Notes under the pieces: model-generated
The model's database searches: none
Seen by the model: only the letters and a program-made list of their open reading frames with translations
Told to the model about the DNA's origin: nothing
Shown here: positions 25,232 to 32,500 of the stretch, piece by piece
Numbering within the stretch: position 1 is the stretch's first letter
How the letters are laid out: each line of letters opens with the position of its first letter
Source: JBNKWA01 sp050299555
GTDB lineage: Bacteria > Pseudomonadota > Alphaproteobacteria > Rhodobacterales > Rhodobacteraceae
Assembly (NCBI GenBank): GCA_050299555.1
Contig: JBNKWA010000004.1
Coordinates: 1 to 45,019, forward strand
Direction of reading: 5' to 3'
DNA: 45,019 bases
Translations under genes and position numbers: made by a program

Positions 25232-26020
25232 ATGGGACGGATGCAGTTTGACGTCACCCAGTTCGAGGTGAAGCTCGCCGAGACGGACGACGAGATCGCC
25301 GGGGCGCAGCGACTGCGTTATCGCGTCTTCGTCGAGGAGATGGGCGCCAGCGCCAGCCCCGAGGACCGCGCCCTGCGGCGCGAGCGCGACGCCTTCGACG
25401 TCAGCTTCGACCATCTGCTGCTGATCGACCGGCGCCCGGATATCGCCGATCCGCTGGATCGCGTGGCCGGGGTCTACCGGCTGATGCCGGGCGCGCGGGC
25501 GCTGGCCGGCCCCGGCTTCTACTCCGCCGGCGAATACGACCTTGCGCCGCTGGCGCCGGTGGCCACCGAGGCGGTGGAACTCGGCCGCTCCTGCATCGCG
25601 GCCGATTATCGCGGCGGCGTCGGCATGCACATGTTGTGGCAGGGGCTGGCCAATTACGTGCTCGGCCGCGGGCTGAAGGTGATGTTCGGGGTGGCGAGCT
25701 TCCACGGCACCGACCCCGAACCGATCGCGCCGGCGCTGGGCTATCTGCATCACCACCATCTGGCGCCGCCGGACCTGCGCCTGCGGGCGCTGCCGCCGGG
25801 CCGGGTCGAGATGGACCGCATCGCCGCCGCAGACATCGACAAGGCCGAGGCGATGCGGATGACCCCGAACCTGATCAAGGCCTATCTCAGGCTCGGCGGC
25901 TTCGTCGGCGACGGCGCCTTCATCGACCGCGACTTCAACACCATCGACGTGATGGTGGTCATGGACACCGCGCGGATGGCGGTGCGGGCCCGCGACTTCT
26001 ACACCAGGAACGCGCGCTGA
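25232..26020 (+). CDS. olsB: L-ornithine N-alpha-acyltransferase (OlsB)
   Basis: A 262-residue GNAT-fold acyltransferase of the PF13444 type. Recognisable segments are AQRLRYRVFVEEMGA, HLLLIDRR, VAGVYRLMP and ELGRSCIAADYRGG. It attaches a 3-hydroxy fatty acid from acyl carrier protein to ornithine, giving lyso-ornithine lipid. ATG 25232 follows GAAGGGCGGG. The frame is open for 30 codons upstream without family similarity. olsA follows after 2 bp, so the pair makes ornithine lipid, a phosphorus-free membrane lipid often raised under phosphate limitation. Confidence 0.92.
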   Translation: MGRMQFDVTQFEVKLAETDDEIAGAQRLRYRVFVEEMGASASPEDRALRRERDAFDVSFDHLLLIDRRPDIADPLDRVAGVYRLMPGARALAGPGFYSAGEYDLAPLAPVATEAVELGRSCIAADYRGGVGMHMLWQGLANYVLGRGLKVMFGVASFHGTDPEPIAPALGYLHHHHLAPPDLRLRALPPGRVEMDRIAAADIDKAEAMRMTPNLIKAYLRLGGFVGDGAFIDRDFNTIDVMVVMDTARMAVRARDFYTRNAR

Positions 26021-26022
26021 CC

Positions 26023-26871
26023 ATGTCGGTCACCTGGAACGGCGCCGAGGCGCCGCCGCTGCCGCGCCCGACCCTGGCGCAGCGGCTGCGGCTGGTGGCG
26101 CGGGCGGCGGCGATGGTCCTGACCACCTATTTCCTGATGATCTTCGTGCTTGCCTTCAACCTCGCCGAACGCTGGTGGCCCCTGGGCGTGGCGCAGCGCA
26201 TCGTGCGGCTCTGGGGGCGCATCTGCCTTTGGCTCTGCGGGGTCCGGATCCGGGTCCATGGCACCCCCATGCCGCACCACGGCGCGTTCGTTTCGAACCA
26301 TGTCGGCTGGATCGACATCTTCACCCATCTCTCTGCCCAGCAGGTCTATTTCGTCTCCAAGGCCGAGGTGGCGGGCTGGCCGGTGGTCGGCATCCTCAGC
26401 CGCCAGATCGACCCGGTCTATATCGAGCGGCGGCGCACCGGCGCCCGCGAGCACCGGGGCCAGCTCCGCGCCCGGCTCGACCGCGGCCATCGCCTGTGCT
26501 TCTTCCCCGAAGGGACCAGCTCCGACGGCCGCCAGGTGCTGCCCTTCCGCTCGACGCTGTTCTCGGCCCTGACCGAAGCAAGCGAGATGGGGGCGAGCGA
26601 TCTCTGGGTGCAGCCGATGACGCTGGACTACCATCCGCCCGCCGGCCTGCCGGACAGCTTCTACGGCTGGTGGGGCGAGATGGACTTCGCCAGCCACATC
26701 GCGGCAGTGCTGGCGCTGTCCTCGGGCGGGGTTGTGGATGTCAGCTTCCATGCCCCGGTGGCGGTGGGCACGCGGCCCGACCGCAAGGCGCTGGCGGCCG
26801 CCTGCGAGGCCGAGGTCCGGGCCGGGCTGACGGCGGGCGCCGCGAGCGAGGCCGGACGGGTCGAGGCCTGA
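26023..26871 (+). CDS. olsA: Lyso-ornithine lipid O-acyltransferase (OlsA, PlsC family)
   Basis: A 282-residue membrane-associated acyltransferase. An N-terminal hydrophobic helix (MVLTTYFLMIFVLAFNLA) is followed by the catalytic HX4D motif (SNHVGWIDIF) and the acceptor-site motif FFPEGTSSDG. It adds the second acyl chain to lyso-ornithine lipid and may also acylate lysophosphatidic acid. ATG 26023 is 2 bp after the olsB stop, so the genes are coupled. OlsA identity rests on this pairing, since PlsC paralogues are alike in sequence. Confidence 0.9.
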   Translation: MSVTWNGAEAPPLPRPTLAQRLRLVARAAAMVLTTYFLMIFVLAFNLAERWWPLGVAQRIVRLWGRICLWLCGVRIRVHGTPMPHHGAFVSNHVGWIDIFTHLSAQQVYFVSKAEVAGWPVVGILSRQIDPVYIERRRTGAREHRGQLRARLDRGHRLCFFPEGTSSDGRQVLPFRSTLFSALTEASEMGASDLWVQPMTLDYHPPAGLPDSFYGWWGEMDFASHIAAVLALSSGGVVDVSFHAPVAVGTRPDRKALAAACEAEVRAGLTAGAASEAGRVEA

Positions 26872-27210
26872 CCGAAGCGCCGGGGTCTCACCGAAGCCAG
26901 GGCCCGGCAGGGAAGGCTCCCGCCCGCCGGCGTCACGTCGCCTTCGGCGACGCTCGCCTCCCGTTGGGCCGAAGGCGGCCCGGCCTCCCCCTTGCGGGTC
27001 GGCCGGCCCGTTGCATCGCCGCTCGCAGGATGCCGGCGCCGTGCCGGATGGCGTCGGCGTCACCGGCGTCGTCGCCCGCGTCGGGACCGTGTTCCTGCCC
27101 GCCGCCGTCGCCGATGCCGTCCCGGGCCATGCAAGGCCCCGGGTCAAGACGCCCGCGGTGATGGCGGGACCGAAGCGCCGACTTGCGGCAGCCGAAGGCC
27201 CACCCGGCCA
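26872..27210. other. 339-bp GC-rich intergenic region
   Basis: It lies between olsA and the convergent cupin gene. I see no gene. A strong small hairpin, CGTCGCC-TTC-GGCGACG (26936-26952), without a T-run is the only clear structure, and may end transcription or stabilise the olsBA message. Confidence 0.4.
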
Positions 27211-27648
27211 TCAGCCGGGCGACCAGCCGGGCGGGGCCAGTTCGAACCCCTCGAAGACGAAGCCCGGGCTGACCGTGCAGCCGACCAGGCACCAGCCCGC
27301 GCCGGCCTCGGCCGACTGCCACCAGCCCTCGGGCACGATGACCTGCGGGCGCTCGCCGGCGGCAATGCCGGGCCCCAGCACCCGTTCCGCCACCGGGCCG
27401 GCGTCGCCTTCGGCCAGTCGCAGCGCCAGCGGCGTGCCGGCGTGAAAGTGCCAGACCTCGGTGGCATCGACGCGGTGCCAGTGCGAGCGCTGGCCGGCCT
27501 CGAGCAGGTAGTAGATGGCGGTGCCGCTCGGCCGCGCGTCGGGCCGCCCCGGCCCCTCCGCCCGCCAGGTCTCGGCGTACCAGCCGCCCTCGGGATGCGG
27601 CTGAAGCCCGAGCAGCCGGATGATCTCTTCGGCCGCGGCACCGCTCAT
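27211..27648 (-). CDS. Cupin protein (DUF985)
   Basis: A 145-residue single-barrel cupin of the DUF985 family. It begins with the helix EEIIRLLGLQPHPEGGWYAET. Cupin motif 1 is SHWHRVDATEVWHFHAG, with His, Glu and His metal ligands. Later LVGCTVSPGFVFEGFEL is family-typical. Its enzymatic activity is not established. The start overlaps the stop of the monooxygenase-fold gene by 4 bp, so the two are coupled. Confidence 0.87.
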   Translation of the reverse strand: MSGAAAEEIIRLLGLQPHPEGGWYAETWRAEGPGRPDARPSGTAIYYLLEAGQRSHWHRVDATEVWHFHAGTPLALRLAEGDAGPVAERVLGPGIAAGERPQVIVPEGWWQSAEAGAGWCLVGCTVSPGFVFEGFELAPPGWSPG

Positions 27649-27941
27649 GCGGGCAGAAGTTCGTAATGGTGCAGGAAACGTTCCCTGACGATGCCCGCCT
27701 CGTCGGGATGGATGTGCGGCGTTTGCCAGTCCTCGCCCACGAAGGCCTTCAGCGCGTCCAGGTCGCGCCAGACCATGACGATGCAGAACTCGTCCGGAGT
27801 TTCCGGCCGCGGCAGGCAGAAGGTGATGTCCTCGATCCCCTCGGTGCCCTTCATCAGCGGCACCGCGGTGTCGCGAAAGAACCGCTCGAATGTATCACGC
27901 TGGCCGGGCTCGGTGACGACCCGGAAGACACGGACGATCAT
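27645..27941 (-). CDS. Antibiotic biosynthesis monooxygenase-fold protein (ABM domain)
   Basis: A 98-residue dimeric alpha-beta-barrel protein. It starts MIVRVFRVVTEPGQRDTFE and contains FRDTAVPLMKGTEGIEDITF and HYELLPA. The ABM fold includes quinone-forming monooxygenases and haem-degrading enzymes, so exact activity is open. ATG 27941 has a GGGGGGGAAAA stretch upstream and fits relatives better than ATG 27962. An inverted repeat 21 bp ahead looks like an operator. It is co-transcribed with the cupin. Confidence 0.82.
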   Translation of the reverse strand: MIVRVFRVVTEPGQRDTFERFFRDTAVPLMKGTEGIEDITFCLPRPETPDEFCIVMVWRDLDALKAFVGEDWQTPHIHPDEAGIVRERFLHHYELLPA

Positions 27942-27962
27942 GCGCTTTTCCCCCCCCGTCAT

Positions 27963-27985
27963 GCGGACAATCCGGTGTTGTCCGC
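27963..27985. promoter_or_regulatory. Operator-like inverted repeat ahead of the ABM-cupin pair
   Basis: GCGGACAA (27963-27970) and TTGTCCGC (27978-27985) are exact complements around 7 bp. The repeat lies 22 bp upstream of the ATG, near where transcription should begin, and a TATCCT -10-like hexamer is found further upstream on the minus strand (27993-27998). Confidence 0.4.
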
Positions 27986-28037
27986 GGCGAAGGATATCAC
28001 GTAGGGCCGCAGCGACCGAAGGCGGCGCCTCGGCGGT

Positions 28038-29312
28038 TCAGCGCAGGATCGAGCGCCCGGCATAGATCGCCGCGTCGCCCAGGTCCTCCTCGATGCGGAT
28101 CAGCTGGTTGTACTTGGCCAGACGGTCCGAGCGGCTGAGCGAGCCGGTCTTGATCTGCCCGCAATTGGTGGCCACGGCCAGATCGGCGATGGTGGCGTCC
28201 TCGGTCTCGCCCGAGCGGTGGCTCATCACCGCCGTCATCCCGGCCCGGTGTGCCATCTCCACCGCCTCCAGCGTCTCGGTCAGGGTGCCGATCTGGTTCA
28301 CCTTGACCAGGATCGAGTTGGCGACTCCCTTGGCGATGCCGTCGGCCAGCCGGCGGGTGTTGGTCACGAAGAGGTCGTCGCCGACAAGCTGGCACTGGCC
28401 GCCGAGGCGGTCGGTCAGCGCCTTCCAGCCCTCCCAGTCGTCCTCGGACATGCCGTCCTCGATCGAGATCACCGGGTAGTTGGCAACCAGGTCGGCGAGA
28501 TACTCGGCATTCTCGGCCTGGCCCAGCACCTTGCCCTCGCCCTCGAGGTGATAGGCGCCGTCGCGGAAATACTCGGTCGAGGCGCAGTCCAGCGCCAGAT
28601 GGATGTCCTTGCCGGGCTTGAAGCCGGCCTTCTCGATCGAGCGCATGATGAAGTCGAGCGCCTCGGCGGCGGATTTCAGCGCCGGGGCGAAGCCGCCCTC
28701 GTCGCCGACCGCGGTGTTGTGGCCGGCCTTGCCCAGCTCCTTCTTCAGCACGTGGAAGACCTCCGAGCCCATGCGGATCGCGTCGCGGCAGCTCGCGGCC
28801 GCCACCGGCATGATCATGAACTCCTGGATGTCGATGGGGTTGTCGGCGTGCTGGCCGCCGTTGATGATGTTCATCATCGGCACCGGCAGGGTGCGGGCGC
28901 CGGTGCCACCCACATAGCGATAAAGCGCCATCCCGGTGCTGTCGGCGGCGGCCTTGGCGGTGGCCAGCGAGATGCCGAGGATGGCGTTGGCGCCCAGCCG
29001 CGCCTTGTTGGGGGTGCCGTCGAGGGCGATCATCGCCGCGTCGATCTCGGTCTGCCGCGTCGCATCCATGCCCAGAAGCGCGTCCGACAGCTCGCCGTTC
29101 ACCGCCCTGACTGCCTTCAGCACGCCCTTGCCGGAATAGCGCTTGGCGTCGCCGTCCCGCAGCTCCACCGCCTCGTGCGCCCCGGTCGAGGCGCCCGAGG
29201 GCACTGCGGCGCGGCCCATGGACCCGTCCTCGAGCACCACGTCGACCTCAACTGTGGGGTTGCCGCGGCTGTCGAGGATCTCGCGGGCGGTGATGTCGAT
29301 GATGGCGCTCAT
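28038..29312 (-). CDS. eno: Enolase
   Basis: A 424-residue glycolytic enzyme that interconverts 2-phosphoglycerate and phosphoenolpyruvate. The N terminus SAIIDITAREILDSRGNPT is standard. The catalytic and Mg-binding parts include GDEGGFAP, SIEDGMSEDDW, VGDDLFVTN, ILVKVNQIGTLTET and MSHRSGETED. The length is that expected for the family. It is transcribed leftward with the MFS gene 85 bp upstream. Confidence 0.97.
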   Translation of the reverse strand: MSAIIDITAREILDSRGNPTVEVDVVLEDGSMGRAAVPSGASTGAHEAVELRDGDAKRYSGKGVLKAVRAVNGELSDALLGMDATRQTEIDAAMIALDGTPNKARLGANAILGISLATAKAAADSTGMALYRYVGGTGARTLPVPMMNIINGGQHADNPIDIQEFMIMPVAAASCRDAIRMGSEVFHVLKKELGKAGHNTAVGDEGGFAPALKSAAEALDFIMRSIEKAGFKPGKDIHLALDCASTEYFRDGAYHLEGEGKVLGQAENAEYLADLVANYPVISIEDGMSEDDWEGWKALTDRLGGQCQLVGDDLFVTNTRRLADGIAKGVANSILVKVNQIGTLTETLEAVEMAHRAGMTAVMSHRSGETEDATIADLAVATNCGQIKTGSLSRSDRLAKYNQLIRIEEDLGDAAIYAGRSILR

Positions 29313-29397
29313 GGTGGGCGGTCCCTGTCCTGGTCGGATGATTGTCGTTGTTGCCGGGTTCTAGCCCAGCCGCCAGGCGGCGGCAACGCCGTCCGGA

Positions 29398-30618
29398 TCA
29401 GGCGGTGGCAGGGCTTCGGCCGCGGCCGAACCAGATCACCGCCAGAATCGCCGCGAGGTTCACCACGTTCCAGCCGACGCCGTTGACGAAGGCCAGCGTG
29501 TAGGACCCGGTCCAGTCGTAGATCGCCCCCGACAGCCAGCCGCCCATGGCCATGCCGAGCACCGTCATCATGATGACGAAACCCGACCGGGTGCCGGCCT
29601 CGCGCGGGGGCAGGTACTCGCGCACGATCACCGCGTAGGAGGGCACGATACCGCCCTGGGCCAGCCCGAAGATCAGCGACACCACATAGAGCGAGGCCAG
29701 CCCCTCGGCCGGCACGTAGAGGATCAGCGCCAGCCCCTGGCCGATCGAGCCGATCAGAAGCGTCGCCACGCCGCCGATGCGGTCGGCGAGAAAGCCCGAG
29801 GCGAGCCGGCTGGCGATGCCCGCGCCCAGCATCAGCGCCAGCATGTCGGCGCCGGCCGAGACGCCATAGCCGAGGTCGGCGCAGAGCGCGACGATATGGA
29901 CCTGCGGCATCGCCATGGCCATGCAGCAGCCGATGCCAGCCACCGACAGCAGCGCCGTCAGCGCCCCCGGCGACAGCGCCGTCTGGTGCGGCGCACTGGC
30001 GCCCCTGCGGATCGTGGCGCCCATGACGCCCTCGGGCGGGCGGCGGCGCAAGAGCAGCGACAGCGGGATCATCGTGACGCCGACGATGACGGCCACGGCC
30101 AGATAGCTCGGCCGCCAGCCAAAGGTCTCGATCGGCCCCTTCAGCGCCAGCGGCCAGACCGCGCCGGCGACGTAGTTGCCGCTGGCGCAGACGGCGACGG
30201 CGATGCCGCGCCAGCGCATGAACCAGTGCGAGATGTCGGCGATCAGCGGCGCGAAGGCGCCGGCGCTGCCGATGCCGATCAGCACGCCCTGGGCCGCCAT
30301 CAGCACCTGCAGCCCCGGCGCCAGCGCCGCTGCGGCAAAGCCCGCGGCCAGCACCGCGCCCGAAGCGCCGATCACCAGCGCCGCGCCGAACCGGTCGATC
30401 ATCCGGCCGAGGAAGAAGTTGCCGAAGGCATAGCCCAGCATGGTCGCGGTATAGGCCAGCGACACGGTGCCGCGATCGGCGCCGAACTCCGCCTCGACCG
30501 CCGGCATCACCAGCACCACCGACCACATGCCGACGCCGGCGATCGACCCGATCATCAGGCACACGCCAAGGCGCAGCCAGGAATAGCGGCTATCGAGGAC
30601 AGCGGTGCCTTCGGTCAT
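29398..30618 (-). CDS. MFS transporter
   Basis: About 406 residues with twelve predicted membrane helices. The motif A-type loop GNFFLGRMIDRFGAAL is between helices 2 and 3 and its echo ASGFLADRIGG lies between helices 8 and 9. This resembles the oxalate/monocarboxylate-type MFS carriers common in Rhodobacteraceae; substrate is unknown. The frame begins at 30663, but MTEGTAVLDSRYSWLRL from ATG 30618 is the more usual N terminus; neither has a strong ribosome site. Confidence 0.85.
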   Translation of the reverse strand: MTEGTAVLDSRYSWLRLGVCLMIGSIAGVGMWSVVLVMPAVEAEFGADRGTVSLAYTATMLGYAFGNFFLGRMIDRFGAALVIGASGAVLAAGFAAAALAPGLQVLMAAQGVLIGIGSAGAFAPLIADISHWFMRWRGIAVAVCASGNYVAGAVWPLALKGPIETFGWRPSYLAVAVIVGVTMIPLSLLLRRRPPEGVMGATIRRGASAPHQTALSPGALTALLSVAGIGCCMAMAMPQVHIVALCADLGYGVSAGADMLALMLGAGIASRLASGFLADRIGGVATLLIGSIGQGLALILYVPAEGLASLYVVSLIFGLAQGGIVPSYAVIVREYLPPREAGTRSGFVIMMTVLGMAMGGWLSGAIYDWTGSYTLAFVNGVGWNVVNLAAILAVIWFGRGRSPATA

Positions 30619-30742
30619 CATCGGTGCGGGTTCCCGCGGCCGGGCTCGGCCGCTCCGCTCCATTACGCCGGCCCGCCGGCAGGGTGAAGGCCCGAATTGT
30701 CACCGTTACAGGCGCGCTGGCAAAGGAGGACCGGCTGCCTTC

Positions 30743-31129
30743 TCAGTTGAGCCTGCCGTCGACGGCATGGCGCCGCAGCAGGCTCAGCTCCACCATCTCC
30801 AGCGCCGACTGGTGGGTGGCCGAAAGCACCAGCTTCGGCGCGGCATCGGCCCGATAGGCCTCGACCCAGCGCGCCAGGCACAGGCACCAGCGGTCGCCAT
30901 GGACCAGGCCGGGAAAACCGAACTCCGGCCGCGGCGTCGACAGGTCGTTGCCCTGCGAGCGCGAGAAGGCGAGGAACTCGGCCGTCATCACCGCACAGAC
31001 CACGTGCCGGCCACGATCCTCGGGCCCGGTGTTGCAGCAGCCGTCGCGGAAAAAGCCGGTCACCGGGTCGGTGGAGCAGGGCGACAGCGGCTCGCCCAGA
31101 ACGTTGAGCCCGGGGGGGCGCTGGGGCAT
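30743..31129 (-). CDS. DUF2237 family protein
   Basis: A 128-residue protein with the DUF2237 pattern: NVLGEPLSPCSTDPVTGFFRDG divided by its conserved GFFRDGCC, HVVCAVMTAEFLAFSR, GDRWCLCLARW and ATHQSALEMV. The many Cys and His residues suggest metal binding, but no activity is known. ATG 31129 has GAGGAGA just upstream. It sits about 320 bp downstream of the lipocalin gene, separated by a structured repeat region. Confidence 0.87.
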   Translation of the reverse strand: MPQRPPGLNVLGEPLSPCSTDPVTGFFRDGCCNTGPEDRGRHVVCAVMTAEFLAFSRSQGNDLSTPRPEFGFPGLVHGDRWCLCLARWVEAYRADAAPKLVLSATHQSALEMVELSLLRRHAVDGRLN

Positions 31130-31447
31130 GGCGGGGTCTCCTCGTTGCAGGCCGCTTGCGCAACCCTAACGCCCGGCACCGGCCGGGGGCAATGTCGGCG
31201 TTGTCCGCGGCCCGGGCGGCGGCACCCGCGGCCGGGCCGAATTCGCGTCCGGGCGCTCCCCACCCACCCACCCCGCGCCCGGGCGCGAACTCGACCTGGC
31301 CGCTCCGGCTTCGAGGCAGGCCGGAAGCGATCCCGGCCCGGATCCGGGAGGGCCTGATCGGCACACGCTCACCTGCCCGGCCCGGCGGCGGTCGGCACCG
31401 GGGAAAGGCAGAGGACCGCCCGGGGCGCGAGGGTGGGTGGGCGCGAA
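31130..31447. repeat. 318-bp intergenic region with inverted C/G-rich arms (copies B and C)
   Basis: No gene is seen. Left arm 31239-31287 contains CCCC-A-CCC-A-CCC-A-CCCC (31258-31274), a perfect G-quadruplex pattern on the minus strand. Right arm 31416-31447 is an inverted relative, with GGGTGGGTGGGCGCGAATC. The arms flank about 130 bp without features, giving a MITE-like or long-hairpin layout. The arm sequence recurs at 16036-16073 and at the window end. Confidence 0.6.
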
Positions 31448-32500
31448 TCAATACCCGGTCATCTCCAGATAGCCGACGCCACCCGGCCCGCCCTCGATGG
31501 TGACCGGCCCTTCCCAGTAGGCAAACAGCGTGCCCATCCAGCTTTGCGGGTTGAGCGCGGTCACCGTGAGGTCGAGCCCCTGCGCCGGCAATCCGACCCG
31601 CCAGGCCACCGGCATCGGGCGCCCGGCCACCTCGACCCTGTCCAGCGGCGTCAGCGTCAGCGCGCCCGGCGCCAGCGGCTCGGGCCGCCCGTCCGGCGCG
31701 ACATAGGTGCCCACGGTGTAGTCGCCGGCGGCGTCGCGCAGGCGATAGCCCATCAGCTTCGCCCCGTCGCCGAGGTGCAGCGACACCCAGTCCCAGCCCG
31801 ATTGCGTCTCGCTCAGCGGCTGGCTCGACCATTCCCGGTCGAGCCAGGCCCGGCCGGTCACCCTCTCCGGTGCCCCGTCCAGCGTCACCGTCCCCTCGAC
31901 CGCATAGAAGGGCTGGCTGTAGTACCACGATGCCTGCCCGGCCTCGGACTTGACCGAAACGCCGGCATCGCCGTGCAGAACCAGCGGCCCCTCTGCCTTC
32001 AGCTCCAGATCGTACGCGAAAGCCTCGCCCGTCGCCCGCAGCCGCAGGCCGGCCATGGGGTCGTCGCCCGGCGGCGCCGTCGAGGTCATCGCCCAGTCGT
32101 CGATGAAGGCCTCGAAGGGCGCCGGCGTGACCCCCGCCTGACCGGTATCGGAGCGTCCGAAGCGCTCGGCAGAGCGGTGCGTTCCGGCGGTGGTGACGGC
32201 GGCATGGGCCATCCAGACCTGCGCCTCCGGCGCGCCGCCCGGCGCCAGCGCGCTGCGGAACAGTGTCCACTGGATGCCCAGCGGCCGGCCCTCGGCGTCG
32301 CTGAGGTTGGCGGTGACGTACCACCATTCGATGCGGAAATCCGGGTGGGGCAGGTGGTCGCGCGGGAACGCCGGCGCCTCGCCCGGCACCACCTGGGCAT
32401 AGCCCTCGGCGCCGGCGCCGAGCCCGGCAAAGCCCTGGCCGGCGGCCGGGCCGCACCAGACCGCCGCCAACAGCGCCAGTAGAGCCCACCTAGCGCTCAT
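31448..32500 (-). CDS. AttH/CrtC-like lipocalin-fold exported protein
   Basis: A 350-residue protein with a signal peptide (MSARWALLALLAAVWCGPAA). The AttH motif FPRDHLPHPDFRIEWWYVTANL is cut by a few variable residues but clear at its EWWYVTANL core. WTLFRSAL, WMAHAAVT and GWDWVSLHLGDGAKLMGYRL are also typical of the carotenoid 1,2-hydratase/AttH superfamily. It overlaps the permease stop by 11 bp, completing an ATPase-permease-AttH operon. It probably handles a lipid or hydrophobic ligand at the envelope; the ligand is unknown. Confidence 0.87.
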   Translation of the reverse strand: MSARWALLALLAAVWCGPAAGQGFAGLGAGAEGYAQVVPGEAPAFPRDHLPHPDFRIEWWYVTANLSDAEGRPLGIQWTLFRSALAPGGAPEAQVWMAHAAVTTAGTHRSAERFGRSDTGQAGVTPAPFEAFIDDWAMTSTAPPGDDPMAGLRLRATGEAFAYDLELKAEGPLVLHGDAGVSVKSEAGQASWYYSQPFYAVEGTVTLDGAPERVTGRAWLDREWSSQPLSETQSGWDWVSLHLGDGAKLMGYRLRDAAGDYTVGTYVAPDGRPEPLAPGALTLTPLDRVEVAGRPMPVAWRVGLPAQGLDLTVTALNPQSWMGTLFAYWEGPVTIEGGPGGVGYLEMTGY

